DNA of 40,080 bases, from the NCBI GenBank assembly GCA_030041435.1, contig JASHNW010000057.1, forward strand, positions 1 to 40,080, written 5' to 3'. The stretch's first letter is position 1, and each line of letters opens with the position of its first letter. Positions 32,647 through 40,080 of this stretch are shown here, piece after piece. The stretch comes from Acidobacteriaceae bacterium. GTDB taxonomy: Bacteria; Acidobacteriota; Terriglobia; Terriglobales; Acidobacteriaceae. A model generated the notes under the pieces. The model was not told the DNA's origin and searched no databases. It saw nothing but the letters and a program-made list of their open reading frames with translations. A program made the translations under genes and the position numbers.

Positions 32647-35046
32647 TCACTCGCAGCGAATGGCGGCGACCGGGTCGAGGGATGCGGCACGGCGCGCGGG
32701 CAGCCAGCAGGCGATGAGTCCGACCGGCGCGAGCACGGCGGCGACGGCGAAGAAGACATCGGGGTCGGTGGGGGAGACGCCGATGGGCAGGCTGGCCATG
32801 AGACGGGCGGCGGGGATGGCCGCGGCCAGGCCGAGAGCGAGGCCGGCGCCAATTTGCCAGAAGCCGCTGCGCATGACGAGCAGCATGATATTGCGCATGC
32901 TGGCGCCGAGTGCGATGCGGACGCCTATCTCCTGGGTGCGGCGGCTGGTGGACTGCGCGAGCACGGCGTAGATGCCGACCGAGGCCATTACCAGAGCGAT
33001 GAGCGCAAATCCCGTGAAAACTTTGCTGAACAGGCGCAGATACCAGAGCTGGTGATCGACGGCCGCGGTGAGCAGGTAGGTGTCGCGGAGGGGAAGATCC
33101 GCGTCGATGTTCTGGACCGCGGCGCGGACGGCGGCGGTGGGGTTCGAGGTGGAATGGACGACGAGGGTCATGTCATTCCAGCCTTCCTGGCGCCAGGGCA
33201 GGAAGAAAAGCGGGCGGGGGTTGTTGTTGTTCAGGTCCTGGACCAGGTTGGCGCAGACACCGACGACGGTGACCCATCCCTCCGGCTGGTTTTTGTCGTC
33301 GAAGTAGCGGAAGCGCTTGCCGATGGCCGACTCGCCGGGCCAGAAATGCCTGGCCGCGTCGAGGGTGACGATGGCGGCAAAGTGGTGGGCGGCGCCATCG
33401 GTCTGGTTGAAGTCGCGTCCGAGGAGGAGCGGCACGCCGACGGTGGAGAGGTATCCGGGCGTCGCAACAACGAAGGAGATGCCGGGGCGATGAGCGCGGT
33501 CGACGAGGCGGTGTTCGATTTCGATATCGGTTTCGGGGCTGCCCAGGCCGGGCGGATTGGAGACAATGGCGGCGCGCGAGACGCCGGGGACAGCGTCGAG
33601 GCGGGGCAGGAGCCGATCGAAGAAGCGCTGGATGGTATCGGCATCCTTGTAGCGTTCGTGGGGAAAGTCGAGGCGGGCAACCATCAGCTTATCTGCGGGG
33701 ATCGATTTGTTCGATGCGAAGGTGCGAATGAGGCTGTGCACGAAGATGCCGGCGCCAGTAAGCAGAACGAGGGTGAGCGCGAACTGGCAGATCACGAGAA
33801 CGGCACTGAGAGTTGCGCCGCGATGACGCCCGACCGTGTGGCTGCCTTCCTGGAGCATCGCATTGAGGTCGGGGCGCGAGGAGCGCAGGGCGGGGGCGAG
33901 GCCGAAGACCAGACCGCTGAGGATGCAGAGTGCGGCGAAGTAGCCGAAGACGGAATAGTCCATGGTGAAGTGCACCCAGTAGGGGCGACCGACGGAGGAG
34001 GTGGCGAAATCGAACCAGCGCAGAGCGCCGAAGGCGAGGCCGAGGCCGGCGAGGCCGCCGAGCACGCTGAGCAGCACGCTTTCGACGAAAAGCTGGCGCA
34101 TGACGCGCCAGCGCGAGGCGCCCAGAGCGGCGCGGATGCTCATTTCGCGCTGGCGTCCGACGGCGCGGCTGAGCATCATGTTGGCGACGTTGGCGCAGGC
34201 GATGAGCAGCACAAAGCCAACCGAGGCGAGCATGAGCAGGAAGACCATTTTGATGTTGCCGCCGTTGTAGCGCTCGTGGAAGGACTCGACCAGAACGCCG
34301 GCGTTCCTGTTGGTATCGGGGTATTGTGCGGCCAGACGGTGGGCAATGGCGTCGAGCTCCGATTGCGCGGTGGCCATTTTGACGCCGGGCTTGAGCAGGG
34401 CGAAGGCCTGAAGCTGGCGATTGTCGCGTTTGAGGTCGTCCGCGGTGGGGATGAGGGACATCCACATTTCGACGATGGTGGGAAACGCGAAGCCTTTGGG
34501 CATGACGCCGATGATGATGGCAGGCGATTCATTGACGCGAACCTGGCGGCCGATGACGGAGGGCGATCTGTTATAGCGCTCCTTCCAGACGGTGTAGCCG
34601 ATGATGAGCGCGGGAGGGGCGCCGGGCTCGGCATCGGAGGGCTGGAAGTCGCGGCCGAGGATGGGGTGCATGTGGAGCATGGAGAAGATGCCGGTGGTGG
34701 CGCGCTCCATGTGGTAGGCCTGGGGCGGATTGCCGGGCTCGCCGAGGACACCTTCGAGGTCGGCGGCGCCCTGGAGGCCGTCGAGGGTGTGCGACTGCGC
34801 GCGCAGATCGAGGAGGTCGGCCCAGGAGATACGATTATCCCCGTCGCTGCGGGTCAGGTTGCGGCCGGCGACAGCGACCAGGCGGGCTCCGCCGGGAACG
34901 GGCACGGGCCGGAGCAGGGCCGCGTCCACAATGGTGAAGACCATGGTGTTGAGGCCGATGCCGAGGGCGAGGGTGACGACGACGGCAGCCGAGAACCAGC
35001 CATGGGCGCGGATCATGCGCAGGGCGAAGCGGAGGTCGTTGGCCAT
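32647..35046 (-). CDS. ADOP-type MacB-like ABC permease, short form without soluble prefix
   Basis: This 799-residue permease starts directly at MANDLRFALRMIRAHGWF, then AAVVVTLALGIGLNTMVFTIVD. The FtsX block carries LLIACANVANMMLSRAVGRQ and REMSIRAALGASRWRVMRQL. A second periplasmic domain follows, and the C-terminal block ends ACWLPARRAASLDPVAAIRCE. Unlike the other two permeases here, it lacks the soluble N-terminal prefix domain, and no PadR gene is next to it. The in-frame region upstream of 35046 is Arg/Pro-rich and not family-like. It is convergent with the HAD gene and tandem to korAB, separated by a GC hairpin. Confidence 0.92.
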   Translation of the reverse strand: MANDLRFALRMIRAHGWFSAAVVVTLALGIGLNTMVFTIVDAALLRPVPVPGGARLVAVAGRNLTRSDGDNRISWADLLDLRAQSHTLDGLQGAADLEGVLGEPGNPPQAYHMERATTGIFSMLHMHPILGRDFQPSDAEPGAPPALIIGYTVWKERYNRSPSVIGRQVRVNESPAIIIGVMPKGFAFPTIVEMWMSLIPTADDLKRDNRQLQAFALLKPGVKMATAQSELDAIAHRLAAQYPDTNRNAGVLVESFHERYNGGNIKMVFLLMLASVGFVLLIACANVANMMLSRAVGRQREMSIRAALGASRWRVMRQLFVESVLLSVLGGLAGLGLAFGALRWFDFATSSVGRPYWVHFTMDYSVFGYFAALCILSGLVFGLAPALRSSRPDLNAMLQEGSHTVGRHRGATLSAVLVICQFALTLVLLTGAGIFVHSLIRTFASNKSIPADKLMVARLDFPHERYKDADTIQRFFDRLLPRLDAVPGVSRAAIVSNPPGLGSPETDIEIEHRLVDRAHRPGISFVVATPGYLSTVGVPLLLGRDFNQTDGAAHHFAAIVTLDAARHFWPGESAIGKRFRYFDDKNQPEGWVTVVGVCANLVQDLNNNNPRPLFFLPWRQEGWNDMTLVVHSTSNPTAAVRAAVQNIDADLPLRDTYLLTAAVDHQLWYLRLFSKVFTGFALIALVMASVGIYAVLAQSTSRRTQEIGVRIALGASMRNIMLLVMRSGFWQIGAGLALGLAAAIPAARLMASLPIGVSPTDPDVFFAVAAVLAPVGLIACWLPARRAASLDPVAAIRCE

Positions 35047-35117
35047 GAATCCGGTACGCAGGCGGGGGACGAGCGGTTCCAGGGAGAAAAGACGAATGAA
35101 CCGCAGAAGCCGCGCCC

Positions 35118-35158
35118 GGGGCGCGCGAACCGAGTCGGCGGCGCAAAGGGCGCGCCCC
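35118..35158. terminator. GC-rich inverted repeat between korB and the permease
   Basis: GGGGCGCGC (35118-35126) and GCGCGCCCC (35150-35158) are perfect 9-bp arms 44 bp beyond the korB stop. There is no T-tract, so termination is plausible but unproven; it could also be a repeat. Confidence 0.4.
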
Positions 35159-35201
35159 CCCGCAGAGGCGGAGGGCGCGGTGTGGATTTCGACCGGGCCG
35201 C

Positions 35202-36101
35202 CTACATCAGCTCGTCGATAAATTTCTGAGCAACGGCGGGATCTATGTGAAGGGGGTAGTCGAGCATTGTCTTGCCGCCCTGAGTGACCGGCTCGGCTTC
35301 GTGGAGGGCGGGCAGGTCGGTGCGCTCGAAGAATTTTCCGATGGGGATCTCTTCGCCCCAGAGGGTGGACTTTTCGATGGCAGCCTGCCAGTCCGTCGGG
35401 TCGTAAGCGGGATTCTCTTCGAGCTTTTTGACGCGCGGACGGAACCACTGGAAGGTGTTGTCCTTGTTGTAGGTGACGCAGGGGCTGAAGACGTCGAGGA
35501 AGGAGAAGCCGCGGTGCTGGATGGCCTGCCTGATGAGGTCAGTAAGGTGTTTCTGCTCGCCTGAGAAGCCGCGGGCGACGAAGGTGGCGCCGGCAGCGAG
35601 CGCCATGGTGATGGGGTTGATGGGGCCTTCGATGTTGCCGTAGGGCGCGCTCTTGGTCTTCATGCCGAGGCGGCTGGTGGGCGAGGTTTGGCCGGTGGTG
35701 AGGCCGTAGATCTGGTTATCCATGACGATGTAGGTGAGGTCGACATTTTTGCGGATGGTGTGGGTGAAGTGGTTGCCGCCGATGCCGAAGCCGTCGCCGT
35801 CGCCGCCGGTGACCAGCACGGTGAGCTCATGGTTGGCCATCTTGACGCCCGTGGCGACGGGCAGGGAGCGGCCGTGGAGCGTGTGCATGCCGTAGGTTTC
35901 AATGAAGCCGGGGAAATTGGACGAGCAGCCGATGCCGCTGATGGTGACGATCTGGTGATTGGGAATCTGCAGCTCGACGAGGGCCTTTTGCACGGCGGCG
36001 AGGACGCCAAAGTCGCCGCAGCCGGGGCACCAGTCGGGATCGACGCGGCCTTTGAAATCCGCCATGGTGAGCGGTTTTGGGGTTTCAACAATTGTCGCCA
36101 T
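35202..36101 (-). CDS. korB: 2-oxoacid:ferredoxin oxidoreductase beta subunit
   Basis: The 299-residue beta subunit has the 4Fe-4S and thiamine-diphosphate features of the family: WCPGCGDFGVL (Cys25, Cys28), ISGIGCSSNFPGF, and the Mg/ThDP loop VTGGDGDGFGIGGNHF with NQIYGLTTGQTSPTS. SPCVTYNKDN carries the fourth Cys. It binds ThDP and passes electrons to ferredoxin while the alpha subunit completes the active site. Gene order and size match 2-oxoglutarate:ferredoxin oxidoreductases of aerobes and of the reductive/oxidative TCA cycle, rather than pyruvate-specific multi-domain enzymes. AGGAG is eight bases before the ATG, ten bases beyond the alpha-subunit stop. Confidence 0.93.
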   Translation of the reverse strand: MATIVETPKPLTMADFKGRVDPDWCPGCGDFGVLAAVQKALVELQIPNHQIVTISGIGCSSNFPGFIETYGMHTLHGRSLPVATGVKMANHELTVLVTGGDGDGFGIGGNHFTHTIRKNVDLTYIVMDNQIYGLTTGQTSPTSRLGMKTKSAPYGNIEGPINPITMALAAGATFVARGFSGEQKHLTDLIRQAIQHRGFSFLDVFSPCVTYNKDNTFQWFRPRVKKLEENPAYDPTDWQAAIEKSTLWGEEIPIGKFFERTDLPALHEAEPVTQGGKTMLDYPLHIDPAVAQKFIDELM

Positions 36102-36111
36102 TTTGGATCTC

Positions 36112-37890
36112 CTAAACCATGATTTCGTGGGCGGGGACGGAGAGCGTGGTGTCGCCGGCCAGTTGGTCGCGGACCGCTTCCACGATGTGGTGCGGCATGA
36201 AGGGCTCGCCGTCGTACTTACGGATGTGGCCGTCGGCGACGAAGCTGGTTTCGCTGCGCAGGTAGCGGGCGAACTGGCCGCTGTAGTTGTTTTCGACGAT
36301 GATGGTGCGCTTCGCGTTGCGGAGCTGCCCGACGATGGCTTCGCCGTGGAGAGGGACGAGCCAGCGAATCTGGAGTTGGTTCGCAGAAATGCCCTGGGCG
36401 GCAAGCTGGGCGCGGGCTTCTTCGATGACGCCCTGGGTGGAGCCCCAGCCGATGAGGGTGACGTCGGCGTCGGGCGGGCCCTGGAGGCGCGGCGGCGCGA
36501 TGGCGTCGGCGATGCCCTGCTCCTTGCGCATGCGTTTTTCCATCATGGCGCGACGCTTGCCGGCGTTGGTGTACATGTCGCTGATGAGGACGCCGTCTTC
36601 GTCGTGCTCGTCGCTGGCGACCACATGGGTGTAGCCGGGGACGCCGGGGATGGCGCGCGGCGAGACGCCGCTTTCCGTGATGAGGTAGCGCTTGTAGCTT
36701 CCGTCGCCGTGGCCGTTGGGGGATGTGATCATTGCGCCGCGATCGATGGGCGGGGCGAAGTCGAGGAGTTTGGGGTCGACGCTGAGGCGGCCTTCGGAAA
36801 GCAGCAGGTCGCAGAGGACGAGGCCGGGGACCTGAAACTTGTCGGTGACGTTGAAGACTTCGTGCATGAGCGTGAAGCAGTCGCCGATGTCGAGCGGAGC
36901 AGCGATGACGCGGGGGTAATCGCCGAAGGCGGCGCCCAGCATCTGCCAGAGGTCGCCCTGCTCGGTTTTGGTGGGGACGCCGGTGGACGGGCCGGCGCGC
37001 TGGCAGTCAATGACGACGATCGGGATTTCCGCCATGGCGGAGAGGCCGAGAGCTTCGGACATGAGAGCGAAGCCGCCGCCGGAAGTGGCGCACATGGCGC
37101 GGACGCCCGCCTGGGCGGCGCCGATGACCATGTTGACGACGCCGATTTCGTCTTCGACCTGGCGGACCATGATGCCGGCTTTGCGGCCGTTGGCGGCCAT
37201 CCAGTGCAGGACGCCGGTGGAGGGGCTCATGGGATAGGCGCAGTAGAATTTGCAGCCCGCGGCGGCTCCGCCCATGGCCAGCGCGGTGTTGCCGCTGAGG
37301 ACGGCGTACTTGTTGTCGGTCATGGGCAGGGGCGTGGAGAAGGCCCTGAAGTTCTGCGTGGCGTAGTCGTAGCCGGCGCGGGCGACGGCGATGTTTTCAT
37401 CTGCGACGGCGGCGGCCTTTTTGCCAAACTGCTCGCGGATGACGTCTTCGAGGGACTGGAAGCCGATGCCCATCATGCTGAGGGCGGCGCCGATGGCGAG
37501 GGTGTTCTGCGCCACTTTGTTGCGGGTGATATCGGCGAGGGTGGAGACGGGGAGCGGGCAGAGCTGGACACCGGCGGCATGTTCGCCGGGCTTGATGGCG
37601 TCGGCGTTGTAGATGCAGGCGCCGCCGGGACCGAGCAGGGTGAGATGCCGGTCCATGGTGTCCTGATTGAGGGGAATGAGGAGGTCGAGGGTGTCGCCCA
37701 TGTTGGTGACGGGATCGACGCCGGTGCGGATGGTGAGGAAGGTGTGGCCGCCGCGGATGATGGACTGGTAGGCGTTGTAGGCGTTGAGGTGCAGGCCGCG
37801 GCGGGAGAAGATTTTGGCGAAAATGTCGCCGGGTGTGGCGACTCCCTGACCGGCGGCTCCACCGATCCCGATGGAGAATGTATGGCTCAT
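36112..37890 (-). CDS. korA: 2-oxoacid:ferredoxin oxidoreductase alpha subunit with fused gamma domain
   Basis: A 592-residue protein fusing a gamma domain (1-~190: FSIGIGGAAGQGVATPGDIFA, NAYQSIIRGGHTF) to an alpha subunit (~200-592: NTALAMGGAAAGCKFYCAYP, MSPSTG, RQVEDEIGVVNMVIGA, ATSGGGFALMSEALGL, QRAGPSTGVPTKTEQGDL). The YPMSP-STG motif is the alpha-subunit hallmark. With the beta subunit it forms a two-gene enzyme that oxidises a 2-oxoacid, most likely 2-oxoglutarate, to the acyl-CoA and reduced ferredoxin. No ferredoxin (delta) gene is adjacent. GGGAG precedes the ATG at 37890. It probably supports the TCA cycle and could consume the 2-oxoglutarate made by the operon at the left edge. Confidence 0.93.
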   Translation of the reverse strand: MSHTFSIGIGGAAGQGVATPGDIFAKIFSRRGLHLNAYNAYQSIIRGGHTFLTIRTGVDPVTNMGDTLDLLIPLNQDTMDRHLTLLGPGGACIYNADAIKPGEHAAGVQLCPLPVSTLADITRNKVAQNTLAIGAALSMMGIGFQSLEDVIREQFGKKAAAVADENIAVARAGYDYATQNFRAFSTPLPMTDNKYAVLSGNTALAMGGAAAGCKFYCAYPMSPSTGVLHWMAANGRKAGIMVRQVEDEIGVVNMVIGAAQAGVRAMCATSGGGFALMSEALGLSAMAEIPIVVIDCQRAGPSTGVPTKTEQGDLWQMLGAAFGDYPRVIAAPLDIGDCFTLMHEVFNVTDKFQVPGLVLCDLLLSEGRLSVDPKLLDFAPPIDRGAMITSPNGHGDGSYKRYLITESGVSPRAIPGVPGYTHVVASDEHDEDGVLISDMYTNAGKRRAMMEKRMRKEQGIADAIAPPRLQGPPDADVTLIGWGSTQGVIEEARAQLAAQGISANQLQIRWLVPLHGEAIVGQLRNAKRTIIVENNYSGQFARYLRSETSFVADGHIRKYDGEPFMPHHIVEAVRDQLAGDTTLSVPAHEIMV

Positions 37891-38365
37891 ATCAGCTCCC
37901 GCAGAAAGACAGGGCATTGGCTGGTGAAGCGCTTTACTTCCCAGCCTGGGGACCCCGGCTTCCGGAATGCGGACCAGAATACACCCGCGAGTGGACGATT
38001 CGACAGGGGGTGGGCACAGAGCACAGAGCACAGAGCTCAGAGCGCGGAGCGCAGGGCTCAGGGATCAGGGTGCAGAGCGCGGAGCGCATGGATCAGGAAG
38101 CAGCGAAATTATTGCGGCAGTTGGGGGGGGGCGCGTTTTCTATGTCGCGCTTCATCTGGTGCGTGCTGCCGGCCGGAGATGGTGTTGAGCCAGAGGATGC
38201 GGCCCTTGCCGTCGAAAAAGGACGATGCAGCGGAAGGTGTCATGCGCGCGCGGCGAAGATCTTGGGGTGGTCTTCCCCTGTCTGCCAACGTCGGACTGGC
38301 AAGGGGGAACAGCCTCTAACGAGGCCAACGGCGGGTTTCCATGGGGCAACGGGCGGCCTCGGCGA
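37891..38365. other. Gene-free stretch between korA and tlyA with tandem and palindromic repeats
   Basis: About 475 bp without a confident gene. Around 38014-38095 a degenerate short-repeat tract of ACAGAGC/GCGGAGC words runs on. A palindrome lies at 38273-38309 (TTCCCC, TGCCA ... TGGCA, GGGGAA). A 44-codon minus-strand frame (38109-38243) contains FFDGKGRILWLNTISG and runs through a run of eight C; it could be a gene remnant, but I do not recognise it. Confidence 0.5.
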
Positions 38366-39457
38366 TTAAGGCCAGGTGGCGTGGAGGAGGAATTCGCGGT
38401 TGCCCTCGGCGCCGGTGATGGGCGAATCGATGACTTCGATGGCTACACCGCCCAGCTCTTCGATGCAGGCGCGGACGCGATCGATGGCGAGCTGATGCGC
38501 GGCGGGATCGCGGACGATGCCGCCTTTGCCGACGTGTTCGCGGCCGGCTTCGAACTGGGGCTTGATGAGGATGACGGCTTCCAGGGGAAGCCTTCTTTCA
38601 GGGGCTAAAGCCCCGGTTTCTTTGCTGGCCTGAACGGCACGAATGAAGTCGTGCCCCTGCAAAACACATGGGCCGGGTGGGCCTGCAAAGCTATCGGGTG
38701 CCTCCGTCAGGCTCTTCTCAGTCTGGTGCTGGATGGGGTCAGCTCCTGAAAGGCTTTCCTCAGGGGCTAAAACCCCGGTTTCTCTTGCGGTCTTATCGGC
38801 ACGACTGAAGTCGTGCCCAGATACAAAAGCGCCGGAATTTTCGGTATAGGCAGACTTTCCGGAGTTGGGAGGCTTGCAGGGAGTAGTCCCACCAGCGGAA
38901 TCCGTACCCGGCGCTTTCAGCCTTGCCGGTCCGGCGGTATCGGACGCGCGGCGGATAGCGGTGAGAACGGGAGGCAGCACGAGCGTGGCGGAGATGAAGG
39001 AGACATCGACGGAGAAGAAGCCGATGCCTGGCGGCAGGTCGCCGGGATTCAGCAGGCGAGCGTTGGTCCGTTCCATGAGGGTCACGCGGGGATCGTCGCG
39101 GAGGGATTGGGCGATCTGGCCGTAGCCGGTGTCGACGGCGAGGACGCGGACAGCGCCCGCCTGGAGCATGCAGTCGGTAAAGCCGCCGGTGGAGGCGCCG
39201 ATGTCGAGGCAGAAGCGGCCGTGGAGATCGATGCGCCAGTGGGCGAGAGCGGCTTCGAGCTTGAGGCCGCCGCGGCTGACGTAGCGGAGGTCGCTGCCGA
39301 GCAAGCGGATGGGCGCGTCTGCCGAGACGGCGTGGCCGGGCTTCGAGAGCTTCTGCTCGGCGACGAGGACGCGGCCGGCGAGGATGAGCGCCTGGGCGCG
39401 CTCGCGGGTGGGGGCGAGGCCGCGCTCGACCAGCAATTTGTCGAGACGAATTTTCAT
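38366..39457 (-). CDS. tlyA: TlyA-type rRNA 2'-O-methyltransferase with ~120-residue in-frame repeat insertion
   Basis: The 363-residue product begins with an S4-like RNA-binding domain (MKIRLDKLLVERGLAPTRER ... AQALILAGRVLVAE) and a FtsJ-like methyltransferase (SRGGLKLEAAL, LDIGASTGGFTDCMLQAGA, VDVSFISATLVLPPVLTAI, then VILIKPQFEAGREHVGKGGI and EGNREFLLHA). The catalytic set is Lys66-Asp151-Lys299-Glu355. Against M. tuberculosis TlyA (69, 154, 182, 238 from memory) the spacings agree at 85 and 56, but Asp-to-Lys is 148 rather than 28. So about 120 residues (~170-290) are inserted. The insert includes GHDFSRADKTARETGVLAPE and GHDFIRAVQASKETGALAPE, encoded by repeat units A and B. The frame is kept. 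TlyA methylates 16S/23S rRNA; whether this one is active is unknown. Confidence 0.9.
   Translation of the reverse strand: MKIRLDKLLVERGLAPTRERAQALILAGRVLVAEQKLSKPGHAVSADAPIRLLGSDLRYVSRGGLKLEAALAHWRIDLHGRFCLDIGASTGGFTDCMLQAGAVRVLAVDTGYGQIAQSLRDDPRVTLMERTNARLLNPGDLPPGIGFFSVDVSFISATLVLPPVLTAIRRASDTAGPARLKAPGTDSAGGTTPCKPPNSGKSAYTENSGAFVSGHDFSRADKTARETGVLAPEESLSGADPIQHQTEKSLTEAPDSFAGPPGPCVLQGHDFIRAVQASKETGALAPERRLPLEAVILIKPQFEAGREHVGKGGIVRDPAAHQLAIDRVRACIEELGGVAIEVIDSPITGAEGNREFLLHATWP
38595..38666. repeat. Dispersed palindromic repeat, unit A, inside tlyA
   Basis: It starts CTTTCAGGGGCTAAAGCCCC and contains GGCACGAATGAAGTCGTGCC (38636-38655). On the coding strand it encodes the peptide GHDFIRAVQASKETGALAPE of the TlyA insertion. 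Confidence 0.88.
38754..38828. repeat. Dispersed palindromic repeat, unit B, inside tlyA
   Basis: It starts CTTTCCTCAGGGGCTAAAAC and contains GGCACGACTGAAGTCGTGCC (38798-38817), identical to the hairpin of the free copy C. It encodes GHDFSRADKTARETGVLAPE in the same frame as unit A. Units A and B begin 159 bp apart, a multiple of three. Confidence 0.88.
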
Positions 39458-39529
39458 GGGCGAATCTTCGCGGACGGATTTTTGAGTGCTGCATCCAAAT
39501 AATTGCGGGTCCGTACCGATTATTCTCCG

Positions 39530-40080
39530 ATGGCATACGAAACTGCGAGCAACGATTCGGCGGCGGCGCGGCACTTTCATCCCCTGACGTGGATCGGGTG
39601 GCTGCTGGCGGTGGTGTTTTTGGCCGGTGCGCTTTGGCTGGCGCATCACATGGCCTCGATGCGAGGGCAACTGGACCTGGCCGAGGGAAATGCATCGCAG
39701 CTGCGCGTGCAGCTGGGGCGCGCGGAGCAGATTGTGAGCGTGATGACGTCGCCGAATGCCAGACACATTGTGCTGACGGAGACGCGGCAGGCGGAACATC
39801 CGGCGGGTCAGGTGAGCTGGCTGGAGAACAAGGGCGCGCTGGTGTTCATCGCGGCCGGGCTGCGGCCGTTGCCGGCAGGCAAGACGTATGAGCTGTGGCT
39901 GGTGCCGGAGCAGGGGAAAGCGCCGATTCCGGCGGGGCTGTTCCGGCCGGACGCGGATCGCGGGGCGACGGTGGTGCTGCCGCCGATTCCTGCGGATACG
40001 CAGGCGAGGCTGTTCATGGTGACGGAAGAGCCGGCGCAGGGGTCGACGACGCCCTCGCTGCCGATTGTGATGGAAGGGCA
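39530..40080 (+). CDS. Membrane-anchored RskA-like (anti-sigma C-terminal domain) protein, runs off right edge
   Basis: The frame is open to the last base, giving 183 visible codons. A short N-terminus leads to one membrane helix (WIGWLLAVVFLAGALWLAHH), a short coiled stretch (MRGQLDLAEGNASQLRVQLG) and then the RskA-type C-terminal domain (AGLRPLPAGKTYELWLVPEQ, IPAGLFRPDADRG, LFMVTEEPAQGSTTPSLPIV). In anti-sigma-K factors this domain is extracytoplasmic and follows a cytoplasmic zinc-binding anti-sigma domain. Here that cytoplasmic domain is missing: only ~20 residues precede the helix. No sigma factor lies to the left; tlyA is divergent, 72 bp away. The gene may be a degenerate or partner-dependent anti-sigma protein. 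Confidence 0.8.
   Translation, partial: MAYETASNDSAAARHFHPLTWIGWLLAVVFLAGALWLAHHMASMRGQLDLAEGNASQLRVQLGRAEQIVSVMTSPNARHIVLTETRQAEHPAGQVSWLENKGALVFIAAGLRPLPAGKTYELWLVPEQGKAPIPAGLFRPDADRGATVVLPPIPADTQARLFMVTEEPAQGSTTPSLPIVMEG

Noticed and set aside
32854-35229. Plus-strand open frame opposite the third permease
   Set aside because: Same mirror-image pattern; the minus strand carries a complete ADOP permease.
37985-38100. Possible CRISPR-like array in the short-repeat tract after korA
   Set aside because: The repeats are 6-8 bases, degenerate and adjoining, with no constant repeat/unique spacer alternation and no cas genes.

Overview
The window reads as a chromosomal segment of a soil acidobacterium (Acidobacteriota, class Terriglobia). 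The base composition is GC-rich. It carries three large 'orphan' MacB-type permeases (ADOP type) without an ATPase gene, two of them tied to PadR-family sequence. It also has secreted proteins with a carboxypeptidase-like regulatory domain, a secretin-like periplasmic protein, and several families of short palindromic intergenic repeats. The taxonomic call is an inference from gene content; there is no rRNA or other marker gene in the window.

Layout. 1-2824 (+): a tightly overlapping operon for oxidative (non-phosphorylating, Weimberg-type) sugar-acid breakdown: the end of an IlvD/Edd dehydratase, a FAH-family 2-keto-3-deoxy-sugar-acid dehydratase candidate, and a 2-oxoglutarate semialdehyde dehydrogenase. 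2972-6697 (+): a very large GH13 alpha-amylase-superfamily protein. 6713-9762 (-): PadR regulator plus ADOP permease. 9873-11329 (-): NarL-type response regulator plus a receiver-HPt protein, with no histidine kinase nearby. 11469-14587 (-): small exported membrane protein and FtsK. 14842-15497 (+): AbrB/MazE-PIN toxin-antitoxin pair. 15532-18444 (-): exported SH3-like/TPR-like protein, threonine dehydratase, Cys-rich hypothetical protein. 18998-20059 (+): exported carboxypeptidase-regulatory-like protein, followed by a cluster of hairpin repeats. 20281-21212 (-): a 53-residue membrane protein and a Phd-VapC pair with a perfect palindromic operator. 21426-24268 (+): PadR remnant coupled to a second ADOP permease. 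24463-27655 (-): dipeptidyl-peptidase-IV-like S9 peptidase and MBL-fold hydrolase. 27772-29379 (-): DHA2-type MFS exporter. 29649-32568 (+): secretin-like protein, Tat-exported cupin, coiled-coil zinc-ribbon protein, 5'(3')-deoxyribonucleotidase-like HAD enzyme. 32647-35046 (-): third ADOP permease. 35202-37890 (-): two-subunit 2-oxoacid:ferredoxin oxidoreductase. 38366-39457 (-): TlyA rRNA methyltransferase interrupted in frame by repeat DNA. 39530-end (+): membrane-anchored RskA-like protein, running off the window.

The Weimberg-type operon would deliver 2-oxoglutarate, and the KorAB enzyme could oxidise it to succinyl-CoA; this link is an inference.

The most unusual observation is in tlyA. 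The four catalytic residues keep the spacing recalled for M. tuberculosis TlyA except between Asp151 and Lys299, where about 120 extra residues sit. That segment contains two copies of a palindromic repeat that also occurs as a free intergenic copy at 31905-31978. This looks like an acidobacterial analogue of the protein-invading Rickettsia palindromic elements. Other notable items are the remnant PadR peptide coupled to a permease, a pair of 15-bp NNTAG-N5-CTANN palindromes at the two PadR/permease loci, and a nested inverted-repeat element between convergent genes at 24284-24394.
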